From NCBI GenBank assembly GCA_029449245.1, contig JANATF010000015.1, forward strand, positions 744,001 to 808,000: DNA of 64,000 bases, written 5' to 3'. The first letter of the stretch is position 1; each line of letters starts with the position of its first letter. This stretch comes from Mortierella alpina (Eukaryota; Mortierellomycota; Mortierellomycetes; Mortierellales; Mortierellaceae). The translations under genes were made by a program, and so were the position numbers. This document shows positions 43,693 through 56,800 of this stretch, piece by piece. A model generated the notes under the pieces. That model did not search any database. It worked only from the letters and a program-made list of their open reading frames with translations, and was not told the DNA's origin.

Positions 43693-46600
43693 TTATCGCT
43701 TCCAGGACCGCTCACCATCTTCATCATCATCCTCGCTTTCGTGGTGGTACGCCGCCGCAGCACTGGAAGGGGCAGCAGGTGTTGCTGCTGCTGCTGCTTG
43801 AGGCGAAGGCGTGAACGACTTTGTAAAGGCAGTGGTGGGCGGTGAGACGAGCGCAGACACGGCAGGTGCTTGTGGTTCCGAGATCCATCCCAGTTTCAAC
43901 GGCGCGGGGGCATTAGCCAACTGGCTTCCTTGCTGCATCGCCGACTCGGCATCTTTCCGGTTCTTATAATGCACTGTGGCCGATGTGCCGTCAGGTCCCA
44001 GACTGAAGGACTCGAGCTCTCCAAAGACCTCGAAATGCTCCTTCAGCCTATCCTTCGAGGCCTCGTCCACATTGTTGACTGACAGTTTGGAAGTGCGGTT
44101 ATCGATACGGAAGGTCCGGTGTTGAGAGACAATGGCTCCTCCACGTCCACCGCCACGGGTCCAGGTGTTGGTGGGTGCACCACGACCGCGACCACGCGGC
44201 ATGAATCCGCCGCGGCCTCTTCCTGCATAACCACCATGGTGTTCCAGTCCCAATGCATTGGCCTATATTCGCAAAAGAACATATATCCAATATTAGCCAT
44301 CAATTCGAGAATTGCATCGCGCATGAGTTCAGGTGCGTGTTTCGTGCGTGTTCCTGCTGCTCTCTGTCATTTTTGTTCCTTTTTACCTGAGCTTGAAGTG
44401 CAGCCAGCTTGGCTTTCAAGGCCGCAGTCGTCTCTGCAGCATCCGAGCTTCCGACCGAAGCCGGCGCTGACGCTCCAGTAGCAGCCTTGTCAGGATCGGT
44501 GCTGTTCAATCCCTCGAGCTCCAAGTCCAGCTTTGCCTTCTCCAGTCTCTCTGCTTCCTTCCTCATTTCGGCTTGCCTGTGTGCCTCGGCTGCTGTAGCG
44601 GCGGCGCGCGCTTGAGCCATAGGATCAACCATCTCCTTGGTGACCTCGATCGCCACATTCTTGAGACCCTTCAAGATCTCGTCCTTGTCCTCCTGGGACA
44701 TGGTCTTGTTGGCAAACAATTTCTCCATGATCTTTCTTTGTTCCTCCTGTTGACGCTTGATCAACTCGTCCTTCTTTAGCTGAATCTCCTGCATCGTCTT
44801 CTTGTTCTCTTCCATCTTGGCAGCTGCCGCTGCGCGCTCTGCTGCCAATTCCGCAGCACGTTCAGGGGTCATGAGGACACTTGTGGCCGGTGTGAGAGGT
44901 ACGGCATGTGAATGAACGTGGCTGTGCGAATGGGGAGGACGGTGGGCACCTCCTGGACCTGATCCTGCACCCAGCTCGGGTCGAACCTGTCCTGTTGGCT
45001 TTGGCTGTCTGCCGAACGTTGCAGCGTCCACATCATCCGGCTGCCAGTAGACCTTGACGAATCTGTTCCCAAAGATGACTTCGGGCGAGTTGTAAGCGGC
45101 GCTGGCTTCCTCGCGCGTGCTGTACTGGATCAGTGCTTTATGGGCGGGTTGGTCGACCTGAATGTTGGTCAGAGCCCCAAACTGCTTGAAAAAGTCGTTC
45201 ACCTTGTCGATTGTGTTGAACTCGTCGGGAATGTGTTCCACCACCAGCGAAGTCTTGGCTCCGCCCGCGCCACCACCTGCTCCGAACCGGCCGGGGGTAG
45301 CATAGGGATGTGCAGATCCACCTCGGCCACGACCGCCACGCATACCTCTCAGACTGCCACGGCCACGCATGCCACCTCGGCCAGATCCATCCTGGAAGCG
45401 TCCCGATTCAAACCCTCCCTGCTGACGTCTCGCATCAAAGGGCTCGCCTCCGGTCCGTGCTCCCATGTCGTCTCTTGGGAGTGCGCCTGTCTCTGGATCA
45501 TAGGCTTCTGATGGGTTAGACATCATGCCGCCGTTGGGTCCGCCTGGGAAGAATGGAGGACGGTTGGGTGTCATAGCCATGCCATTGTGTCCCATGCCAG
45601 GAAGGCCTCCCATCATATCAAAGGGCACACGCTGCATGTCATCCACCACGATCCTGTCTTCGCCATGGTCGTATGGACAGTCATCACCTCGCAAACAAAA
45701 TCCCTTCTCTATAGGTGACGTTGTGCCCAAGGACAAGTTAGTTTTTTTTTCTGGTTATCATCTCATGTTGCCTTGACCTGTTGTAGCGCTGAAAACTTAC
45801 CATCATAATCACGACATCTTTGGCGTCTTCTCTCCTGTCCAAAGCCAGGTCCGCCGTGCATTCCTCCGCGTCCGCCTCGCATGTTGGCTGCTCCACGCCA
45901 AGAGCCGTTGTTGTGCTGATCTTGAAAGTTGTTCCGCTGCTGTGGTGGCCCGTTCCACTGGCCGCGATCCATGCCATTGTTCATGTTATTGTTGAATCCT
46001 TGGTTGCTGTTCATGATGTTACGGCTGTTGAAGCCTAACGTGGTGATGCCCTGTTGCCGCGCTGGGCCTCCAGACCGATCACCACGGCGATCAGTGTCTG
46101 CATGATCGTTCGTACTTGAGTAATCATTCGAGCGCCTTCTCCGGCCTCCAAAGCGATCTTCATCACTCGGACGCGAGGGACTGTATTCACGTCGGCGGTG
46201 CTCGCTAGTGTTGTCCCTGTCTGTCTCGCGACGCGCATGCTTATAGCTCCGATCTTCATCCTCCGAGACATCGCTGTCACCGCCGCGGCGGTGCTTTTCC
46301 CGATGTCCCCGGCTGTCCTGTAGATCGCTTTGCTGTGCACGACTCGGGTTCCGTTCAGCCGCAGGTCCTGTGGGGATTAGGTCTTCCTCATCGTCGTTAT
46401 ATGGTTTGAGTGGCGAGTCTGCGCCTCCTTGATTCTGAAGGTACGATTTCGACTCGAGAGCATCAAACAGCTTTGTGACAAAGGGCTCCGTTTCTAAAAG
46501 GGAGGAAATGGACGGTGAAAGATCCAGAAGAGCATGGGGAGGTGAGTCAACAGAAACAAGACATGGTAGGGAGAACACAAGGTTGTTCAGAAAAGAGCGT

Positions 46601-46923
46601 ATTAAAGTGGTTGTGTGTGCCTTTCTGAGCATTCCGTTGTACCTTTCATTAGAAAATCATCCAGCTGCAGGTTGCACAGCGACTTGAGCTCGTGCGTCTC
46701 CTTGTCATGTTTAAGCAGGGCAATGATGTAATCAGCCAGCATTGCTGGATCGGCATCGGATCTAGGTTCAAAAGGAAAGGATGGTGAGCCACACATGTTG
46801 CTGGCAGAAGGCGACAAGGGTGTCTGTCCAAGGTTGCCTCGACAGAGACGCGACTTACATGAGGGCGAGTTCCTTGGTGAGGTACGCCTTCAGCGCATCC
46901 TGCGTTGGTCCGTCCAGATGCAT
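43693..46923 (-). CDS. RBM26/RBM27-like CCCH zinc-finger RRM protein
   Basis: Five exons on the minus strand (46923-46859, 46761-46643, 46493-45801, 45708-44387, 44262-43693) give 922 residues. The N-terminal helical PWI-like region (DADPAMLADYIIALLKHDKE) precedes an RS/RD-rich stretch. The CCCH finger CRDYDEKGFCLRGDDCPYDH is split by an intron. RGG-rich sequence leads to a first RRM (TSLVVEHIPDEFNTIDKVND; ALIQYSTREEASAAY). A long coiled coil follows (AAAKMEENKKTMQEIQLKKD onward), then RGG-rich sequence and a degenerate second RRM (SKLSVNNVDEASKDRLKEHF). In animals and fission yeast this family (RBM26/27, Rmn1) joins nuclear RNA surveillance through the MTREC/PAXT complex. Confidence 0.92.
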
Positions 46924-48470
46924 GGCGAAGTAGTTGCTTGTTTGTTGGCCAGGTAACGTTGTTCGGTTGGGTGGCGCGCAGAGCAGGCTGTCCTGAGAAC
47001 GAGCTGCGTTTTAGAGGGCGATCGAGTGGCGCCAAGAGATTGCTGCGGGTGGGTATGTGCTCCTTGTGAGAGAGGACCAGGACGAGCGCGTGGTGGTGTC
47101 CAGTGAGGTGCAAGAGGAGAGGCAGAAGCTGAGGGACAGAGAGCGGTGGATGTCAATGGTTGTCAATGGATGTCAGGCAACTGCACAACAGAGACAGAGA
47201 GTGGACAGCAGACAAAAGGAGGCCGTGCAGGCATATAAACACACAGTGGCACTGGGGACTGTCTTTTAGCACTGCTGCATTTTAGCGCATACGATCACTC
47301 CGGTGTACTTTGACGTCTATGGCTACTAGGCGACAAGCTCGGTGCTGCAGCCGGGTATTAGCAGGCAAGCTTACAGCTTTGGGGCTAGGGCCTTAGAGAA
47401 CCCGCGTTGTATTTATCACAGCATATGGGTCCAGAGTACACTGCCCGCGAGAGCGTTGCTTTGTCAGCTTCACCCTAGAGCAAGACCTTACCCATACTTC
47501 ACGAAGAAATGCTCCTTCTCCTGTGGTGTGCGGCATGTCGGCCAAGTACCGATCCAACGGCAAGCTGGCTTAAGGGGATTGTCTATCCTCTACTATGGTG
47601 GGATACATGCTCGACAACTCGTCAACTACATAGTTGATAGGTAAAAGAACATGCGATACCAGGCAGAAGGAAGCGAAAGGCGTTGAACTCGAGGATGCGA
47701 GCAAAGGTGCGCGGGGATACTGCTTGTGATTCGAAAGAGTGTGCTGCTTTTCCGCGAAGCGTGTTGCATGGCGAACTGATTTAAGGTATTTCTCTTTTTT
47801 CTTTTTTTCTGTTGATTGAGTTTCCGCCTTGCCTTTTGATCTTGTCATCTTGCTCTTTGTTCTTTGTCTTGGTCTTGGTCTTGGTCGTGCTGTCCCTTTG
47901 TCTCTCACTCTTTCGCTCGCTCGCTCACACACACACACACACACACTCCCCCTTCCGCTCTCCTCCCTTTTTCTCTTTTTTCTTTCGCGCTGTTCTGTGT
48001 CCCTGTGGGTCGTGTGCTGTGCGTTGTGCGTCCGTCTGTTCATCCAGAGAAAATAAAAAAGCTGTGTGCGTTCTGCTTTTCTCCGGGAGGCGCCCTTTGC
48101 CCGACCATATATTTATATCGTTTTCCCTTCCCGCCCATTCATCGCCCCTCATCCTCATCCTCGTCTTCATCTTCATCCTAGTCCTCATCATCCTATCGCT
48201 CCTTCATCTCGTCGTCTTGCCATCGTCCATCCTTCACCCACCACCCACAGCACGGCCAGTCCATAGAGCACCCCATCTTTACGACCCCCCTAATAACCTG
48301 CAGATACCATACACACATACCACTCGCCCATACCTCGCACCCACCGCACACCATCTCGCACCATCTCGCACCATCTCTTCGTCTTCGCTCGCTCGCTGTC
48401 TGTCCTATCCATCTTGCGTTTCGCTTCGTAGTCATCGACTTTGGAAAGTAGCTAGTTGCCGTGTCTCATC
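46924..48470. promoter_or_regulatory. Divergent promoter region, RBM26-like / PAK
   Basis: This 1.5-kb spacer sits between two divergent genes. It has a (CA)n run at 47926-47946 and a strongly pyrimidine-rich leader (47800-48240) ahead of the kinase start. A repeated CACCATCTCG unit lies at 48350-48380. No gene is supported. Confidence 0.45.
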
Positions 48471-51400
48471 ATGGGCAATAAGCCTTCCTCGGAGCACCAA
48501 AAATACCATGGGCAGGGATCCCATCCAGAGGACTGGTACCTGCCCAACAACAACCACAACCACGGCCATAACCATAACCACAGCCACAGCCATCATACTG
48601 CCAACCAGCGGTCCTCGCCCAGTAGCTCCACGACAGGACACTTTCAGGGTTACACTCGTGGCCGCGCCTCGTCCCTTACAGTCCAGAACAACGTCTCTAC
48701 GACCTCGTTTGCGAGCAGCGCGCCGGCACCCCCACGAGGTCCAGCCTATCTCCATGCTAACCAATCGAGCTCAAGTCTCTCGCAGTGGTCGCCCAGCCGA
48801 AAGACGTATCCGAAAAAGATTGTCAGCATCGGAAAGCCAACCGACATTGAGCACGGCATCCACGTCGAGTACAACCACGAGCGTCGCAAATTTATGGGTA
48901 TCCCTGACGTCTGGCAAAACGAGGTCCCGACAGACGATCCTCTGGACACGACTTGCATCAGTCCACATCTGGTCCCAACAGCACGGCATCCAATTGTGAC
49001 AACGGAGGGTACGTTATGTCCCATGGGAAATCGAAGCCAAGGAGTGAATGAATGAATGTCTTTTTTGACGGGCGTGCAGCGTGGGCTCCAAGACGGTGGC
49101 CGCTCTTCGTTGTGTTCTCACATCAGTGCTCGCACCCCCGATGTCTCGCGCTATCTCTCACGCTTGTTCTTCCTCTCTCGCTTTGCACGCGCTCACCCTT
49201 CTTGTTTTTTTTTATTTTGCTCACATTCCCGCTCGTCACCTCAACAAACAGAGCACAAGATAGGTTGGCCGTACAATGTGCAGCACAAGGCCCATGTCGA
49301 TGTCGATATCTCCGAGAATGGCAAGGTTGGACTTAAGGTAAGACCTTTGTCGCCTCTCTCACGCTTCTCCTGTGTCTCTGTCACTGTTTTTGTCTCGCGT
49401 CCTCGCGCTCTCTTTGTATTCCGCTCTTTTGCTTGTCGCACACGCTCCTGCCTTCTTCCAGGCTGTTTGTTTTGTTTTTGTATTCGTGTCATTTTGTTTG
49501 TATCTTGTGCTCACTGGTGGATTATCTGGTTCTTTTTGGTCCATCTGTAGGGCCTGCCCATCGAGTGGAAGGCCGTGTTGGAGCAGCAGGGCATCAGTGA
49601 GCAAGAGATCAAGCAACACCCTCAGGCACTCAGGAAGCTGATGCAGCTGCAGCTCAATGACCTGGAGCTGCCACCGCCCTCGCGGCCACCACCACCACCG
49701 CCCAAACCTCTTCAGAACAACGTTCCCCTCACACGTATGAGGAGCAATGCGGGAAACAAAATGGCCCGTGGGCCCGAGTCAAGACAGCAGCAGGACAGCA
49801 TAGCAGGATCGAAAATGGCCCGTGGGCCTGAGTTAAGGCCACAGCAGGACCGAGGTTACTCAATGACCTCCAAGCCAGACCTCACCATCAACCCACGACG
49901 GACCTCTAGCCTCAACCCAGCTGGCCGCGGTCCTCTGGAATCACCCCAGGCTTCAAAGCTGTCGTTCCAGCACAGCCGACCTTCGCCCGCGCCACGGTCC
50001 AACAGTAACGGTGAGGGTTGGGATTCTAAAACGGTCATTGGCTCCGGAAAGTCAACCTCTACTTATACCATGGGATCCGTCAGGGAATCGAGCGAGATGC
50101 CTCAGGAGTATTCCCGCACCCGCAATCACTCTGCTGGCACAATACCTTCCATTACAGGAATCACCCCTGCCACCTCACCCACCACTTCCACAACACCACT
50201 AGCATCACCAACGCAGGCATCATCCAAGCCGCCACATATGACCGTACCCCGGGCACCCACGGATTCCAACCCATTGCCCATATCATCATTTTTCAAGGAA
50301 CGGGCACCCACTGTCGACACAACGCGCCAAGTGGCTAGTCCAAAAGAACTCTCACCATCGCCCTTGTCACCACCGACCTCCAGTTCTGCACTCATTTCCC
50401 AGTCCATCTTGACCCCTCAGCACCTACGACGAAAGTCTGTCAAGAGCATGTATGTCAACATTCCTACTCCGGCTAATAGCGATGCTGTGAGTTTGAATGG
50501 CGATCGCAGGACGGACGACTCTGGCATGATGCCACTTTCACCAGAGGAGGAAGAGAAGCGCCAGAAGTTGATGCCCACGTTGTCGGATGACCTGTTACGA
50601 AAGTACGCCATTGAGCCAGTCGGTTCATCACCCCTTGCCCAGAGCACACAACCTGCCAGCGGTAACAACAACAACAGCACCAGCAGCAACAACAGTACGG
50701 ATAAGGATAGTGCAAAGAACGAATATGTCGAGCCAAGCCGCGTATCAAAAGAAGTACAGGGCAATCATGTTCAGCGCGCTAGTCTCAGTCGATCGCACGA
50801 GGATAAGGACGACATTGAACTCATTACCGAGTACAATCTCCAACCTCTGATCAGCCGACCGCGATGCAAGGACCCCTACCAACTGTACTCTGACATTGTC
50901 AAGATTGCAGAGGGTGAGTCTGGTTTCTTGTTCTCTGCGACCGAGTCTTCAACAGGCCACCTGGTGGCCATCAAAATAATCGCCAACACTGTTACTGGCA
51001 AGATGAAGACGATACGTAACGAGCTGGAGCTCATGAAGGCCAGTCATCACGCCAACATTGTCGCGTTTTTGGATTGCCATCTCACCCCAACGGATCTCTG
51101 GATGGTTATGGAGCGCATGGATATCTCCCTGGCGGACGTTATTGCCATCAACCCATACCAAGGTCAGCGCCACCCCGATGTGGGTCTTTTGCAGGAATGT
51201 CACATGGCACGCGTCGCCAAGGACACACTGGAAGCCATTGCATTCTTGCATGAGCATGAGCGGATTCATCGTGATATCCGTAGTGACAACATTCTGCTGG
51301 ACTCGGAGGGTCGCATCAAGTTGGCGGATTTCGGTCATTCTGTTCAGCTTACTCAGGAGCACCCAAGGAGAAACTCTGTGGTCGGAACACCCTATTGGAT

Positions 51401-52418
51401 GGCACCGGAGGTGATCCGTGGATGGAATTACGGAACACGCGTCGACGTCTGGAGTTTGGGTGTGGTGATGCGGGAGATGCTTGAAGGAGAGCCGCCGTAT
51501 TTGCATGAGCCGCCACTGAGGGTAAAATATGTCGCAAACTTTATATTATTTTTTAGTAGCTCCAGACCGACAAGGTTTTTTTGGAGGAGCACGCTCTAAT
51601 CTTTGTTTCGTATGTCTCATTACATGTATTAGGCCATGTTCTTGATTGCGAGTGGCGATCTTCCCAAGGTCAACGACCGCGGACTAGCATCCAAGCGATG
51701 CCTCTCGTTTGTTGGCGCGTGCACATCTGGAGAGGACGAGGAACGACCTAGCGCCAAGGATCTGCTCATGCATCCGTTTTTGGATCTGGCGTGTGATTAT
51801 TCGGATATGGCAAAGTTGCTAGTTCGAACTTACGAGCTGGAAGCTGCAGAAGGTGAGGAGGAGGAGGAGGAAGGAGAAGGTGAAGGAGGAGCAGAGGCAG
51901 AAGAAAGGGAGAATACTCATGGTGTGGACACGGGTATTCGTGCGGAGCATGCAGATGAGAATCGTCAGGAGCCCATGACGACGACGACAACGACGACGAC
52001 GATCCATTCGCGACCAGGGTCCCAGCAACCGCCCTCGAGCTCTGGATCCATGGCAGAGCACCGTCAACAGGATCAGCAACAACATCAACCACAATCACCA
52101 CCACCACAACAACAGCAGCAACAGAGGCAAAGCGAAATGGACCATTCTAGGCCATCGTCAGGACGGAGTGAGAAGAGATCGTCCAGGAGATCGAGCGCGG
52201 CAGCAGCAACAGTAGGAACGTGTCAGCAGGAGGCAGCAGCAGGGCACAGTGGCGGCATGGGACTGGGACAGGCGACGGTGGAAGAGGGGAAGGATGGCGA
52301 CGAGGAGGCGGACGAAGACAGTGTCATTTCTGTGGCAACCAAGATGACGGCGCGGCCCATTGTCGGACGAGCCTTTTCGAACAATAACAACAATACTGCG
52401 TTGCCTCTGTCGTCCTAA
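48471..52418 (+). CDS. PAK-family (Ste20/Cla4) protein kinase with two CRIB/PBD modules
   Basis: Four exons (48471-49008, 49252-49337, 49551-51521, 51633-52418) give 1126 residues. The start MGNKPSS fits N-myristoylation, followed by a His/Asn-rich run. Residues about 117-152 form one CRIB/PBD (VSIGKPTDIEHGIHVEYN then FMGIPDVWQ). Residues about 180-240 form another (IGWPYNVQHKAHVDVD then GLPIEWKAVLEQQGI), split by an intron. The kinase domain (about 650-930) has IAEGESGFLFSA, VAIK, HRDIRSDNILL, LADFGHS and VVGTPYWMAPEVI. The catalytic loop has Arg where most PAKs have Lys, and the third loop glycine is replaced. The tail is Glu- and Gln-rich. A duplicated KMARGPE unit lies in the linker. Likely a Cdc42/Rac effector in polarity. 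Confidence 0.9.
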
Positions 52419-52711
52419 AAGCGCGTCTGGGCCAGGATCTAGGGAAACAGAAGAGGAGACCTAGAGAGCTCAAAACAAAAGAAACAGATAGAGAATTGCT
52501 ATATAGATCAGCAACAACATCCACAACAACGGCAACAAAAAAGAAAAAAAACCACTCTTTGGGTTCTCTTGCCCCTCTTCAGACGTCAAAGCTCTATGCA
52601 AATGTGCACGTGTGACCAGCCGTTTTAGAGTCCAGCTGCTGCAACTCTGCGGCCACAAAATTACAGCTCATTCACACCCCATTGCTTGAGCAACCCGAGG
52701 ACGCCCAGTGA

Positions 52712-53835
52712 ATGGACGCTGGAGAGACACCACAACCCCAGTGCGCACACGGAGCCGCACTTCAGCAAGAGACTACTAGCAAGACACTGGAATCGCAGCA
52801 TCTCCCCCGCATTCACATAACTGGCTCTGAAGCCCTGGTGTGGGATGTGCAAGGTAGGACTTTTTGATTCGTTACTCGACCTTTTGGCGCCAGCTTTTTC
52901 TTCTCTCCCATTGCTTTTCGTCTCGCATGCACTTAACACCCTTATGGCGCCTTTTTACTTTTTTTTCAGATGTCAAGCGGTTGAGACAGGACCACAGGAT
53001 CGTCGGTTCGCTTGCAGGGTCACTTCCGAGAAGCCCGATGCAGAACATCTTCCAGGGACTTCCGCTGCGGCTCCAGCCCGAGGAGGTGTATGCCCTGTGG
53101 AGGAGTGGACTCGTGGAACTTGTGGATGAGCGTCGATCATATCTTCAACCACCGGTAGCTTCAACAGAAGCAGCAGCAGAAACAACAGAGCCCAATATTG
53201 TCGGGACTCTTGATGACAAAGTAGAGGAGGATCTCCACGGGAACAAAGCCAGCAAGAGGTATGGAGAACCAGGAGGATCAGGAGGACCAAGGGCAGGAGG
53301 ATCAGGAGCTGACGCTACTGTTGTTCATACACGATCTGATCACCTGCTCAGGTATTCACCTTGCACGGTGACATCTTTGAACGATGTCAGCATGGGATCC
53401 TTGCCTTGGCACTGCCGTCCTGGCACTAAAAAATGGCAACGACGTAGTGTGTTTATGCACCTCTGGGGCTCGTTGCAGTTCTATTTAGCTCCGGGTATGA
53501 AGTTTGGGGGCGACTATTTACTTTACAGGAACGACCCCTTGGTGTGTCATGCCTCGTTCATTGCCTCGGTCAAGGACAAGGACGAACCGCTTTCGTTGAC
53601 GGACCTCGCTAGCAGTGCTCGACTTGCTTCCACGGTTCAGAAGCTGCATCTGCTTTGCTCCGTCTCCTCATCTCCACCACCACTTCCGCCACAAGCACCA
53701 CTGCAGTCGATCCCTTTGACAGATGAACAACCTCAGCAAGAGGAACAAGGCCACCACCACAGTCCAGGGCATGGACAAGATCTTGACAGCGACAGTGATG
53801 TGGTCGTGTTTGCAGTCGAGTGGGCTGGCTTTTGA
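52712..53835 (+). CDS. SEN34: tRNA-splicing endonuclease subunit Sen34
   Basis: Two exons (52712-52853, 52970-53835) give 335 residues. The N-terminal domain has VKRLRQDHRIVGSLAGSLPR then NIFQGLPLRLQPEEVYALWR. The C-terminal nuclease domain has the catalytic triad in family context: Tyr in FGGDYLLYRNDP, His in VCHASFIASV and Lys in STVQKLHLLCSV. It ends VVVFAVEWAGF, like other Sen34 proteins. Sen34 cuts the 3' splice site of pre-tRNA introns within the TSEN heterotetramer. Gln/His-rich sequence interrupts the domain before the last strand. It is convergent with the HECT ligase gene, 42 bp between stop codons. Confidence 0.93.
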
Positions 53836-53877
53836 TCCGCAGCCCAGCTGTCTTTTGTCGTTTCCGCTTGTTGTTGT

Positions 53878-56800
53878 TTACATGAGCCCGAACCCCTCCG
53901 AGTTGCCAATGGCGGTCGTGAGCCGTTCCTGTAGCTTTTCCTTGGTTGAATATGCGCACAACATGAGCGTGTTGTAGCATGTGTGTGAGGTCGGTAGGCG
54001 CATCGAGTCAGGCCCATTCTTGGAGATTGTGAACGAGAGGTGGCCCAGGCCGCCAATAGGGACGCGATCGGATCCTGTCGCAAAGAACAGCAGCCTCTTC
54101 TTATCCTTTTCCTCGTAGGCGTGTACAATCTCCCAGAACCACCTATGTTTTTTTTTGTTTAAAGGAGCAAGAGGGAGAGATAGAGATATAGTCTTAGTGT
54201 GAGCGAAAGAGGGTCGAGGACAGTGGTTCTTCGCAACCGATAGCAGACAAAAGTAAATGAATCGAGTAAGAGTCTACAATACCGAATGATCCTGGACTTT
54301 GCATGGAAGCCGCCTTCATACTGTGTGATTTGCTCCAACGCGTTGAAGTCAAGGATCGGCGAGCCACAGATCAGTTGCTCCACCTCCTCAGGTCTAAAAA
54401 GCTGTTTTGCCGCCAATGACACGAACATGAATGCTTAGCATCTCAAGAGGATTAAAGTGCCAATGGTAGGATAATAAAAAAGAACTTCAACAACGGTCGA
54501 ATTACCTGAATAGCGCTTCCAAGAGTCACTAGGTGAAAACCTTCACTGAACGCATTAAATTGCTTGGCGACCGATGTCGTAAAGTAGAACTTGAGGTATG
54601 CCTTCACAAACTCGAGCCGGTTCTCATTGGTAAGAGGCACGGATGCTCCGTTCGGGACCAGGTCGTACTGAAAGGTCTGTCCCATAGACTCATAGTCGAT
54701 CTGGAAGGTCCTGTCGTATGCCTCAAGGACATCTCCTTCAAACGACTCCAGTTGCCTCAACCCCTTGGCCAATGTCTGTTATTTAGAACAAAAGTTAAAT
54801 GAAAACTCTCATTAATAATCGTGAAAACGGCATGGCCTTTTGTAGTCGAGAAAAGTTGGCTGGGAGAGGAGGAATATACATACCGGGTCAAGTTCCATCA
54901 AGTCGTCCAGATCCCATTGCTCATCCAGCTTTCTAGGATCGCCTTGCGGTTCTGCGGCCAAGGCCAACTTCTTGTACAGCGCCAGCGGGAAGTGAATGTC
55001 GAGGATGACTCCGTTGTAGATGGCAATACCTATCAGTCGTCCTATCATATTGTACTCATCCAATGCTAATTCGTCCGCCAGTGGGCTTTGCGCGAACCAA
55101 CAGAGCCGAGACTCTTCGTTCGTGGTAAACATGCCTGGTAGCAGGACAACGCAGGAAGCGGGGTATTAGAGAGGAAGGAGAGAGATAGCAGTGTTTCGGA
55201 TAGAAATGAATCGCTGGTACTCTCTTGGCAACAAAAGACGCGTACCGTATTTGGGATCCGTGAGCTCATGCATCGCAAGCTGGAAAAACTCTTTTTGTAC
55301 ACCGCCTTCGTCGATGCCTTCCTCATTGACAAATTTGATCTGAAGCTGTTTCTTGAGATCCTCGTGCGATTTGTTCTGGAGCTGTACAAGTGCGTCCTCA
55401 ATGATGAAATCCCTCCTGATGGTGAGCAGCAAGTAAGGAGAGTTCACGCCGGCGAATAATGCTCGGAAAAAGGCCAGCTAAAGTGCACGGAGAAAAGGGT
55501 GGAACGTAAGTTGATCTCATAGTGGTCATCCTGAGATAACTGAATGCCTTCTAGATATGCTTTTCCTCTTTCCAATGGACGCACCTGAAGTTTCTCCCGC
55601 ATCAAGACAGAGGATTCGAGCTTCAAGATGTTAGCTTTGGTGGTGACGGTGAGCACAAATGGAAAGTTGCAAAGCGCAAACTCCTTCTCCCGGAAGCGCT
55701 TGAAGTCGTCCATGAAATTGATGAAGCTGTTGAGGGACTCGTTGTAGAACTCTGTGTACTTGATAAGCTTTGCTTCTTGATTGACAAGATCTATTGAAAT
55801 ATACAAATATACAGTAGAAGCTCATTATCGGTCTGCATCCGTGCCTGAGTACCCTTGAACGTCGGAGAAAAAAAATCACTTACAGAAAAACTGCAGGCAA
55901 TGTAGTGCAGAGTCCACTGTATGGTCCAAGTTTCCTGTACTAGAAGGCAATCCCTCATTGCAGATCTCCAACTCGATGGTCTCGACTCGCTTATTGATAA
56001 AACGATGTACCAGCCAAACAAGCCATGCCATGGTTTCCTCCAGAGATGCCACACCGTTACCATGGCTGGGTCTCGGAGTCTCCAGGTAATACTTGAGGAC
56101 TCGCTGGCAGGCTGTGGAGCACTTGCAGACAATCTCGCAAAGATTGGCGACCAAGCTACTTTGCCATGGCTTCTCTCTCAAAATCGGGTACTATGCAACG
56201 TGGTATTAAGGCAAAGTTGCGTCTCGTGAGGATTCAACTCGCTTTATCACACTGCACAGACATGAATACCTTCCAATGAACATACCATAAAGATGATCAA
56301 AATACCCTTCATTAGCCGCGGCGTCACAAGGTCTGGTCTGACTGACACCGAGCTCATGATCCGCTCTGCAGCCGAGGCAATCAAGTATTTTGCCTCTGGA
56401 GGACAGTCGCGTAAGAGCCAGTACGCTTGTTGCACATCTGACAGCAGCAAAGACAGGGGGTTCTTGGGACCCATGCTTGGCTAGTGATTGATAGATACCG
56501 TTTGTCAAATCCTGATGCTTGGTAGGTTCTCAGATACGATAAAACGTTGAAGAATCATCTTACGTCTGCAAAACTCATAGATAGCCTCGAGAGGGACGAA
56601 AAGACTATCTGGAGGCGGGAGAGCAGTGGGTCATACGACTGGTCCTGTTTACACTGGTCGATGAGATCCTTGAGAGAGACAATGTCCAGATCTACATTAG
56701 GGTCTAGATCGACAGGGAGGCGTTAGCAGGCATTGATCGAAGCGATGGTCTGCATCCATGATCTCAGCACATATCATGGAAGAGAAGCGTCCTACCTGCT

